DNA of 64,000 bases. Origin: Henricia sp. BOLD:AAB3569. Lineage: Eukaryota; Echinodermata; Asteroidea; Spinulosida; Echinasteridae. The position numbers were made by a program, and so were the translations under genes. Below, one piece after another: positions 13,201 to 25,200 of the stretch. Location: contig JBBELK010001246.1 in assembly GCA_037783545.1 (NCBI GenBank), forward strand, positions 124,001-188,000. The letters are read 5' to 3'. The notes under the pieces are model-generated. The model searched no databases. It was not told the DNA's origin and was given only the letters and a program-made list of their open reading frames with translations. Every line of letters starts with the position of its first letter. Within the stretch, counting starts at the first letter, position 1.

Positions 13201-16200
13201 GACTTACACAACGTTACACGAACGGCATATGCATATGGTTAATTGCAGCATGAAGGCTTTGATTTACCTTGGTTTAATATCATGGGTTTAATCTCCTTGT
13301 TTTTGGGGTCGATTCCAGCAACGAAATCCTTAATTGATTTATGTCAACATCGTGTTTTTATGGACACGCTAAATACGCGCGCGCGTGAGCGAGGACTTGT
13401 CCAAGATGCGAATCGAGGTCTTGTATGTGGTTACACTCACACAAACCGAGGGCGGCCTGCAAACCGAGCTCGTCCTCGGTTTGTGATTACTACAGAAATG
13501 GCAAGTATTTTTTAACTACACAGTGTTACATGTATGGGTGGGAGGCGGGCCTTTCATATTTATCATAAATACCATCCTCGCTTCTTTGCCGAAAATTACT
13601 GAACTTAATGAGCCAATCTCCCCCCCCCCCTCCCCCCCCTCCCCCCCCCCCTCCCCCCCCTCCCCCCCTCCCCCCCCCCCTCCCCCCTCCTCCCCCTCCC
13701 CCCCTCCCCCCCCTCCCCCCCTCCCCCCCTCCCCCCTTCCCCCCCCTCCCCCCCTCCCCCCCTCCCCCCCTCCCCCCCCTCCCCCCCTCCCCCCCCTATT
13801 TCAATGTTGGGCCTGGGACTCGCCGCGGCGGACGCAACTCCGAACAACATTGAAATGGGGGGGGGGGGGCGGGGGGGTGGTAACATCCTCCTCAACTTAG
13901 CTGCGTCAACTGTACAGAATTGCTAACACGTTTTGTCGAAACAATAAAAATACACAGGCGAATTGTAGCAGAAATTAATTTAAATATTTACCAACAATTT
14001 ATTGCACAAATACATTTATTTCGACGACTCTCCTCGGAGCAACACCAACAGACCGGCGCTGGGTGACCAAGGGTAATAACAGCGTACCTGACCCTTTCCG
14101 CAAAAGACCCGAAACGTAATGACGTCACGCGATGTTTACCGCGGTGCATTATGGGTGAAAAGTGGGGCCGAAATCGCTAGTTTTCGAACTTCGCGTGCGT
14201 TGCATGCATAGCGCCTATCGTATTATGCACGTAACTTTGTGAACTTTACTAACCGCTTCGCTGGCAATAAACGTCCAAAACAAAGATCGTACATTTATAA
14301 AATGGTTCATGTCAACTTATAGTTGTGCCTGCGTGAGTTTTAAGCGCACGACGGACACCGGAACTATGGTGTTAACTTTTAAGGCTTCAAAAGGCGGCGA
14401 AAATGGCCCTGCAATAATTGTGCAAACTAGCGATGCAGAGATTTTGTCCCTATTTTGTACCCATAATGCACCGCGGTAAGCATTGCGTGACGTCATTATG
14501 TTATAGGTCTATTCTTCCATATCTGTACCGAAAGGTACAAGTATACGGTCTTTCGACAACGTTCGACCGTCGTCAAACACATTTCGTTTAATTTGTGTTT
14601 TATCTCATATTAATTTCCTCATTTCATTGAATGTTGCAATTTTTACAAAAGTAATTTTATTTATTTATTTGTTTCCATTGAAGGTATGTAATATGTTAGA
14701 TTTGGAAAATACATGTGGTTATTGAATGTCAAAGCGCCCCACTGGACAAGCCTGCAACGGTTAACCTTTAAAAAAATTTATATATATATATATATTCCGT
14801 TCGGCGGTAAATCGTCGGATAAGACCGTGACAGCGGATCGCGTTGTCAGTATGGCCACAATAACAAAAACAACATTTTCAGATTCACAATTCATAAATTG
14901 TCTAACATTTTTTTTTTTCGTTTGATGGCGTCTGCCCGGGTTGATTTTGTGGGTAAATTGGATGCAACCCACCACCCCTCCTACCCCCCACCTTCCCGGT
15001 CGACCAAGACACTTTACCAGCCTCTGTCAAACAATTATGTCAGGTTCATCAAAATGACGCATTTTAAATAACCATCCTATGGACAATCACATTTGAAAAA
15101 AATCAGGACAAAAAAGTGGTTTTTTTTCACAGTTTGTATTCAGGAGACGACTTTGGTATTCTTATTCATCTAAGTTTTGGCAATAAATCATTTTAAGCAG
15201 AGGCATTTAGGCCTTATTATGGTGTGGCAATTGTATCTGGGGCTATTACGCAATTCGTTTTACTGAGGCTGGCTATATAAGCACGCGGTCGCAAACTACG
15301 TCCTCGGTGTTGTACACGTAGTCCTCAGTGTACGTTGTTTACAAGTATATGTGCACGTGTGAAGTTCTACGTGTAATGGTGTACATGCATCATTAGACTG
15401 GTTCCCGCTCCACATATTCCACATACAACGACTGAATATGAGGACCGGCTACTGTCGTGTTTAAAATAGCACTTTAAGCATTACGTCATACATTTATTTT
15501 TAGGAGCACATAACCGTTAATTTTCAAAGCGCGCTGCGCGCTATATGGCATGAGTGTACAACAATTTGAAAGGGGTTATGCCTTATTTGACCAATAGCAG
15601 TACAAATTTAATATATTAACCTTAAAATATTAAGTATGCCCATTTTAATATACATGTAGGCTAGCATCAAATAGAAAATTCAAACCTTGTCTGCATCACA
15701 AGTGAGCTCCTACGGTTACCGTAACTATAGCCACTGCGTAGTTTTAAATCCGTGGCATCACCATAAATACACACGCATGTACGTACGTGCACGCGATGCA
15801 ATTCAAATTTTCGAAACGATGACGAATTGTACCCGACGATTAACGGTAACGTCCGGACGTGCATTCGGGTAACTTCGGGAACCTTCGGAAAAAGGAGGAA
15901 TTCCTCCTGTTTCAAAATGGCGGAATTGGCGGCTGCCGGACCTTAAATTCAGTCTAGTCAAAGAATTTTTGGTCCGGGTACCAGACCAATGCATCATGCG
16001 ACGACTCCCAAAATGGAAAGTGCTCATGCGTACAGGGGAAACCCCTTTGTGAGTGCATACTTCTTTACACATGGCCGGGGCTGCGTTCCACATACGCGAA
16101 CGTTGCCAACGTTTGCCACTGGTACAGTGCTTTTGTGCACTGGTCTATGGAAGGCCTAGTACCAATTGTTGCCGAACGATGCAAACGTTTGCAATGTTCG

Positions 16201-19200
16201 CGTGTTTCGAACGCAGCCCTGGCTGTAACATGACAACACCGATACACTGACGACCATGGTCCGTGCGTACCAATAAACAGACTTCAGTTAAGCAGTGTTT
16301 GTCTTTTCACTCGACACTTCTTGAAAACCGCAGGGAAGGAAATCGATGCCATATTGTGTGTTTTGTTTTAGTGCCGACTTACACAAAGGATTTTGTATTT
16401 TATATTGAAATAGTCTGAAAATAACATGCCGACTTGGGCGAAATGGCGACTTACAAATGCCGACTTAGAAACATACATTTCAATGGAAATGCATTGTAGA
16501 CGATCGGGACTTTCGCGGACGGCCGACTTAGGCGATTTGCCGACTTGTACGATGTCGACTTAGCCGGAGTTTACTGATAACCACAATTATCCTTTTGCGT
16601 GTAACATTTGCATAGTGTCTGGGGCCCCGAATTCTTCACTTTTAAATTGTAGTGCAGTTTAGAAAGTCACATACGACGCCATTGTTACTACGTGGTACAC
16701 GCCATTGCTAAGCAATCAACAGTCTGGCTGCTTTATGCCATTATCTCTTACGTTTAACGCGGTATCGGTTCTGTCACATGCCGCGTGCACGAAATAGCAA
16801 CTAAAATTTAGTCTGGTCAAATGGATACTAAGTGTGCATGTGAAAGGAAGTACGTCATGAGACGCTATTCATGCGAAACACGCAAAAGGCTAGTTGCTCC
16901 ATCCTTCGAAAGGGAGGCATATAAGCCGTTGGTCCAATGTCTCGTGTAATGCACTTAAAGGAGCGTGACCAGATTTTTCCTAAAAATAGATTGCGTTCTA
17001 ACCTAATAATCATATAAAATACCTCCCCAAAAATACTATCCATGCGAAGAAAACAGGAAATTTGCAATCCCCAATTTGAAAATAGGAGCAAAACAGTTGG
17101 TGTAATAACTTTACTGCTTTATAACGGATAAATTAGTTCGGTGGATTTTTGACGATATGCCTGGAAAAATACCCGATTGAGGCCGCGAAATTTCAGAATG
17201 ATAATGCGAAAAATATGACAAATGATATGGTATCGAAATCTCAACACCCATGGGAAAAATGGGGGTGGGTGGGGGGAGTTCAAAAATGTGATCTGTGACG
17301 CCTTTCCCGGTGTTTCTGGCTGTCGGCAGCCAATTTCACATGTATCTCGATGTTTATTGAGTGGAGCATTTATAAAAGCTAATTTGATTCTGCAGAGTCA
17401 ACGTGGCACTGACGAAAGGCTACGAGGAGGATGTTGGTACCAAGACGTCTTTCTACTGTTTCACCATGGTCACGTTATCCAACTCGTTACGGGGAGGAGG
17501 CCCTTTGGGATTCAGGACTCCGCCTTATCAGAAGGTACCCACTTTGCCCAAAGTCACCTTCTAGCTGTCAGGAATATCATTAAATCCATTACATCATTTG
17601 CAGTGACCCAAAATTGTACTTTTGTAATCATGAGTTGACAAGAAAAACCCCACTTGTTGATATAGCAATGGTATGACGAACACCACATGATTTCTTTCCC
17701 GCGTTAAATGGTACTTTTGTGGGAGTGTTTTAAAAATGGTTGAGTGCAGGAAATGTTTTACCATTCGTTGAAACACACAAACCATGCATGGATTGTTAAG
17801 GTTTTCTGAGGTATTGCTACATCTATGTGGCTGAGAAGGCAGTTTATCAACATTATTTGTTAGTTATGTAAGTCCGTTGTTCCTAGAAGTTTTTAAGGTT
17901 TTTTATCTGCAAATGATACAACGGCCTTTAAAAACCACTTTTGCAGATTATAGTGGGAAATTTGGTGAATGCTTAAAATTACATATATTATAATTTTCCC
18001 TTCAAAAGCCGCTGGTGTCGCCACATTAATACATGTATGCACATTGTATATGTCCACGGTTGAATGGTTTGATGTATGATAATGAGTGTACGTGTTGACG
18101 CCGTGAACACGGTAATGGCGTGTCGCGCCGACTAAATTGCTACATCCCCAGATGGGGTATTCACAAGTCGAGCAATCTTCATTCATCAAAATAGACAATT
18201 ACAAACCAAGCAATATTTAGAGTTTAGAGATGTGGATAGGATTGTAATTCACGTCAGTGAGGGTTAACAAAAAAAAGGCAAATTGAAGTTAGCTAGCGCC
18301 CGTGCTATATTTGAGATATACAATCCGTGGTTCTCAGCAAATTTGATTTTATTTTTTTTTCGAACGAATTGTTAAAGCATTGACTTTATTTTAACGTCAA
18401 GACGTCACACTTTGTATTTTAGACAACGACAACCCTGTGAAAAAAAACCGCCGTTTTTATACGGCCGTTCTTGCGCCGTTTTTGTCGCCCAGCCCTGACT
18501 TCCCGTGTGTGGTCTGTGGTGCGGTGCGTGCAGCGCGCCCTCTGGACTTGTGGCCTGTCAAATTTCGTTTCTTCTGTTTCAGTAGACTTTCTGAGATAGA
18601 GGAAACAGAAGAAAACAGATTGGAGAGGCCACCGGTTGCGCGTTGCAGACCGAGCAGGTGCCACACCCAAAACTGACAGACTGTATATCTTTAACTTGTC
18701 AATCCCGTTTATTCTTTAAGTGCAGCATGGTAAGGTTGGATTGTTACTGAGCCTGTTTCGGCGTGGAGGTAAATTGGAGAAAAAAGTACTTGGGCGGAAA
18801 CACCTCTTTTTCTCCAAGCGACGCTCAGTGTGAACCCACCGTTAATTTGCCTCGCGTCGTCGCCTCGAGAAAATGCGGAATGGAAAGAATTTGGTGTCAA
18901 CCGACAGAGTGAAAATCACAGAATCGCAAAACTCTTTACCGTCCAAGTCGATTCTTGGGTTTTAAGTACGTCGTTTTACTCCAAATTATCTCTGTGCCGC
19001 GTGAAAAGGCCAAGTGTGAATCTAACCTTACGAACCGGATTGGTCCCAGGCGTAAAGCTTGCATTCCGCGAGTCACGCGAGACAGCAACAATTTGTTGGA
19101 CAGAGAAATGTGTTTCTTTTCGGTCTTTTGTTAGAAGAGAAACACTTTCCTTTCGGTTCGTAAGCAATTAGAATGGGGTATGGCCTGCCTGGGCAATCAA

Positions 19201-22200
19201 GCGTTGCTTAGGCAGGCCATATAAGTATTGTGTTCTTGCGGTTTGTCATTCGGCTTTCTGACACACATACATGGCGTACACGCCAAGTTTACTTTACATA
19301 TTCTTTGCAGGTTACATGTGTGGTAGGATTGCATTAGTTCAAGTGACCTGGGCACTTTGAGTCATGCCTACTCCCAGACACGTCCTCTCTCCTAGTTTTT
19401 TGGCCCACGGGTTTTTATCTAGGCAAGCGTAGGGGTTGCGTGTGTGCTGACTCTTTAGAACTTGATGCACAGGCCGCAGCGGGATTGGCAGCAGATGTAT
19501 CCGATATTGGACCGATAGCATATTAGTCATGATATCACCATCGACTTGGAGCTGAGAGCTTTAGTCTGGTGCCCATGTTTGTCGCATTGACGAGTAATTA
19601 GCTTGGAGCATGGTTTTAGCTTGGTGACCATTGACTCGGAGCTGTAGCTTTAGTCTGGTGCCCATGTACGTCGCATTGACGAGTAATTAGTTTGGAGCTT
19701 GGTGACCATTGACTCGGAGCTGTAGCTTTAGTCTGGTGCCCATGTACGTCGCATTGACGAGTAATTAGCTCGGAGCTTGGTTTTAGCTTGGTGACCAATG
19801 ACTCGGAGCTGTAGCTTTAGTCTGGTGCCCATGTACGTCGCATTGACGAGCGGTTTAGGTCATTGACTCGCAATCATAGGTGAAAACTTGGGGATGCAGG
19901 TTCGAACCTCCCCACGGCTACGGTACCTGTGCCCTTGGGCAAGGCACTCAACCACACTTGCTCCATCCTTCGGAAGGGATGTAAAGCCGTTGGTCCAGTG
20001 TGTTAGGTAATGGAAACGCACTCTAAAGATCCCAGAGCATTCTTTCGTGAAGAGCAAGGGGGATCATCCCCGGTGTCTCTGGCCATTTCTAATTCTAATT
20101 CTTCATGGGTTTCCTCACGCTTTCGAGTGACAGTGCAATGAGCACTATTGAGGAATCCTTGGTATGAATACCAGAAAGAAATAATAATAAATAATAATAA
20201 TAATAATAATATCGTTTGGTAGAATTTCGGGCAATATGCCTTCTCGTGTTTGTTTTTTAATTACAAGCGAGTTATGGTGTATATTTATTCATAATGGAAA
20301 ATTGTTGGTCTTACCATATCAGACTGACTTACGGATTTCTGTATTGAAGAATTGTTAAATGTTTAACAAGATGAATAAAACGAGTGACAAGTGTGTTGTC
20401 AGGAACTGCCACTCCAAACATAATGTTTTGTTTGTTGCTAATTGCAGGAGATAAGAAAGGAAATGTTGATGTCAGTGTGCAAGCATATTTGGAATTTGTA
20501 CAACTCGAATGTAATTTTGCAAATGGTATTACATTATACTTGCAGGGTATTAGATACGTGTTTTTTGCCGATAATGAGTGGACCTACCAGTACCTGAGTG
20601 CTGTGCTGAACAATAGGCCGGCTCCCCAAAGTGCTGACAGGTTTAAAAGGTAGAAATAATAAGCGAGGATGAATACCATCACATTGTATGAATTGGCTTT
20701 AATAGGCAATGGCTCTGCAGTGAAATTATTGTGGTTCTCTTTGGTATTGAAATAAATGATTCCTCAAAAGTGCCCAAAGCACTGTAGCTCGTAAGCCTGA
20801 GAAAACCTGTGAAAATAAGACGATGAAGAAATGCTTAGTTTTAGATGTGGGAGGACCTCCCACCCCCCACCCCCCCAAAAAAAAAAAGTGTGCAGGAGAA
20901 AACTCGGGGATCAAGCAAACCCAATCCACACACTGATCTGAACGGGATTTAAACCAGGGGCACAAAGTCATTATAGTCTATTTGTTAGAATAGCTGGGTC
21001 CAAACATTCGCTGGTTATCTGAAACATTCGTTGCTAAAATGTAGGAAAACAGTTCACTAATTTTAGTTTATACAAAGTAACCATGTCAACACACAAAAGG
21101 TTACGTGTTCACTTTTGTTGTAATTTTTAATACACTACTCAAAAGAATTAAAGGAACAAGAGAACATAATGTTTTGTCATGGTCTATATGGGCTACCGTT
21201 AGAACAAGAGGCATTAAAGTTATGTGAAAATCATTCAGGTGTTGTCAATTGATTCTCAAACAATACTCAACAATGTTGGTGAAATCATGCGTGTCTTCTA
21301 ACACGTGGACACGGGGGTGTCCACAGGCGTGTTCTTTTACCCTGTATAAGGTGTTGGTATTGGTACACTTGTCATCACTAGTTGTTATCACTTCTTGCAA
21401 CAAAATGAAGGTTCTTCCAATTCTGTTGTTTGTTGTCTGTCTGCTGGGACTGAGTACTGGTGTTCGCCGTCAGTTAACTGAAGCTGAGGTTGCTAGAGCT
21501 GTCCAGCTCCTTGAATTTGGCAATACACAGCGTGCGGTGGCTGTACATTTTGATGTGTCCGTAAGTGTCATCAACCGGTTGTGGAGACGTTTTCAGGAAG
21601 ATGGTCTGTACACCAGGAGGCCAGGACAAGGTCGCAGACGTGTGACTACCCCTCCCCAGGACCGATACCTGAGGATCCTGGCACGTCGAAATCGACGATC
21701 TACTGCAAGATCCTTAGCCACAAGCTTCCACAGGGCAACTGATGTCCGTGTTTCCAATCAAACAGTCAGGAATCGTCTGCATGAAGATGGTATGAGAGCC
21801 AGACGACCAGCCACATGCCCCATTTTGTCCGTAGTACACCGCAGAGCCCGGCTGGACTTTGCTAGAAACCATCAATTTTGGCAGATGGACCAGTGGGCAC
21901 CAGTACTGTTCTCAAATGAAAGCAGGTTCACTGTTTCAACCAATGATAGACGTGTAAGGGTTTGGAGACGGTCGGGGGAACGATATTTCAACTGCAACAT
22001 TGTCGAATTTGACCACTTTGGAGGTGGATCAGTTATGGTGTGGGCGGGTATCTCCCTGGAGGGGCGTACGGACCTCGTCGTGGTAGCTGGTGGTGCACTA
22101 ACAGGTTTGAGGTATCGAGATGAGATACTGGAACCTGTTGTGAGGCCATATGCTGCTGCCGTAGGTGAAAATTTCATCCTGGTGCAAGATAACGCTCGTG

Positions 22201-25200
22201 CACACACTGCACGAGTGTCCATGAACTTTCTTGAGAATGAGGGAATCAGCACGATGCCCTGGCCGGCAAGATCTCCTGACCTAAACCCTATAGAGCATGC
22301 ATGGGACATGCTTGGCAGACGTGTTGCATGTCGAGAACATACTCCAGACTCTGTACAGACACTCAGAGAGGCCTTGGTTGAAGAGTGGGAGAACATTCCT
22401 CAAGACTCCATAAGACAGTTAATTTTAAGCATGCCTCGACGCTGTCAGGAGTGCATACAAGCACGTGGAGGTCATACCAGTTACTAGACAATGATTAATT
22501 AACGTTTACTTTGCCAAAACGTGGACAATGTACGGATAGTCATGATAACCTGCCAGATGATTATGTCCATATTTTTGTTCATTCATGTTTTAGTCATGTT
22601 AACAGGCTACCACATCAATAAATTTCGCCATACATTGTTGAGTATTGTTTGAGAATCAATTGACAACACCTGAATGATTTTCACATAACTTTAATGTCTC
22701 TTGTTCTAACGGTAGCCCATATAGACCATGACAAAACATTATGTTCTCTTTTAATTCTTTTGAGTAGTGTAGTTTCTCTAAGTGCACTATGGGCATATTA
22801 CCCCGATGTGGACGTCGCTACTTTGCCAGCGAATTATTTCACTTGGCTGATTTCCATGTAGTTCACCACTTTCAAGATGCATGTAAGTGGAGACCAGTAC
22901 TGGTTCCCGCTCAAGGTTGACTGGTGGAGAGGTCAATATTTAGTATGACGTCACACAACCTTTAATGCACTATTCATCGATTTTGTAACATTCAACCAAT
23001 CAACATAACAGGGATGTGATTGTTCCGGTTTTTCCCGGAACTTTCTTTTGTCTCATTGGTTTGTGACAAAGATTATTCCGGGGAAACCCGGAACAAATCA
23101 CATCCCTGACATAATCTTCCAATTATCTACCGGTCCTCGCATATTCGTAATTCCTTCTTTTTACAGGTGAAAATACCACTTCAAATATGTTGCCAAACAT
23201 CGCATACCACGGCAATTCCACCATCACTATAGCTGAAATGATATTTTGCGATTTTGTATAATTTACATAAGGGGCATTACATTAGGTTGGGTATATACAA
23301 AAAAGGGGTGTTCATGTTGCGTTGGTACAAGTTCTTGTATTTAAAGACTGGAGAATTATTTATCTTGTGAAATATTTGTTGTACTGAATATGGCTAGGTA
23401 TCCCAATATAATCATGTTGTTTTCACTGACCAATCTCTCACAACATGGACACCACATATGTTTAACACTACGAGTACATTTTGGAAGTCTGTAGTTTTGT
23501 TACAATGTGATGTACATGTAAATACTTTTATTGTAGTGTGTTTCTTTATGAAATTAATATACACTGAGCAAAAATATAAACGCCCTATGTAAATTATTTA
23601 TGTAACATGAAATGGGCGACCCTAAATGAGCTGATATTGTCTTATAATTGTACAAATTGGATATTCTAACGGACAGTAATCTGTAGCATATTGAACAACA
23701 AAATGAATTTGGTATGATTTAATATATTTTGCAACCCCTAAGGCTAGTAAAAGTTTCAAAGTGTCACATGGGGCGTATATAATTTTGTTCAGTGTACTTT
23801 CTAAAGGCTGGAATGTTACTCATATTTAAGATCTGGTATGTCAAACTTTTTGTACCCAACCTCGTGGAATGACCCATATGTAAAAGTGTTAATACCTGAG
23901 GATACGTTCAAACAGTGAATTTTCCATAAATAAGAATGAAAATTAACATTAAAAAAATTAGCACTTCACAATGAAACTACAGGGGTATCGTAGATTGAAT
24001 TGTCGATTGTAAATTTTGGAAAACGGCAAGTACTATCCATTTCATCGCCGTGTCCTCTTTCTTATGACACCAAGAAATCCAGAATACCTTCATGGATGAC
24101 TGAGCACCAATGATTTAAAGCGACCCTGTCAGAAAAAAAAGAAGATGAACAGGATAAAAACAAAACACTTTAAATATCATTTATTCCAACATAAACTTTC
24201 ATGTTTTTAATGAGAGCACTACGTAAAGGATTTCTTAACATTTTTTTAATATTTTTGTTCTGTTTATCCTTTTGTGTATCAATGAATTTATTAATAATCT
24301 GATACAAAGCTATTTCTGACAGGGCCGCTTTGAACCATCCATGCTCAGTCATCCATGAAGGCATTCTGGATTGTTTGTGTCATAAGAAATTAATGGTATT
24401 CTCAGTCAAAACCGAGTAATCAGCAATTTAATATCCGTTTCCTTTTTTCTGGGACACCCTGTATAACAAACAGGCAACATTTCGTAATAAAAGTTACGTA
24501 AAACATGTCTGGAAGAACCGACAAGATCACAAGCCTGGACAATTGGTGCAAATGAAATTTACAATGCTTCACATGAATTGTGTGAAATTTTGCTGATCCA
24601 TGTTGGCTAATTTGCAAAATATTGGCGGTTGCAAAAGTGTGCGTAAATTACTTGTTTAAATTAGTATACTTAGCCGTTTAAAAACGGCAACGTTATTACA
24701 TGTATACAAATACAACATGGTTTGATGGGAGATAGTATACAAATATTGACTACAATGAGGGGCATGGTTAAGATTATAGGCCCTCGGTGATCTCGAAGCC
24801 ATGACTATGCCCCGAGGCGGAAGCCGAGGGGCATAGTCATGGCTTCGAGATCACCGAGGGCCTATAATCTTAACCATGACCCGAATAAACAGCAGTCAAT
24901 ATTTGTTTTATATACCGAATGTGTAGATTTTTGTCATCTGGTTGGTTAAAAGTAACGATTCATCATACAGTCATGACAGGGGTCCTTCGAGTTTCGATTT
25001 CGGAAGCTGGTCTACGGCGGAAAAGTTGTATATTTACAGCAACAATTTGTAGCATAATCACCTGGCACTTTAGTAGCACATACTGACAGACGACAAAACA
25101 ACTTCGTCGAGATTCCGCCATTACCGTCCTGCTGAATGTTTACGTGAGCGCCCAGCTGCATAGTTGGTGCACAGCTATGCTAACACATGTAATGCGCGCG

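Larger units (their letters stand above)
13109..16575. mobile_element. Composite DNA element with GCCGACTTA subterminal repeats, about 3.5 kb
   Basis: Terminal inverted repeats AGTAAACTCCGGCTAAGTCG / CGACTTAGCCGGAGTTTACT. GCCGACTTA or its complement occurs repeatedly within about 130 bp of the left end and 210 bp of the right end. Inside are the C/T tract, a MITE at 14103-14510 and a palindrome at 16079-16219. No transposase is recognised. Confidence 0.65.

Noticed and set aside
13523..13900. Poly-proline and poly-glycine frames
   Set aside because: Produced by the C/T tract; no start context, splice site or conservation.
23160..23235. Candidate HPDF exon of the plus gene after CTTTTTACAG
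   Set aside because: In the required phase the first codon after the junction is TGA, and no HPDF-like residues follow.
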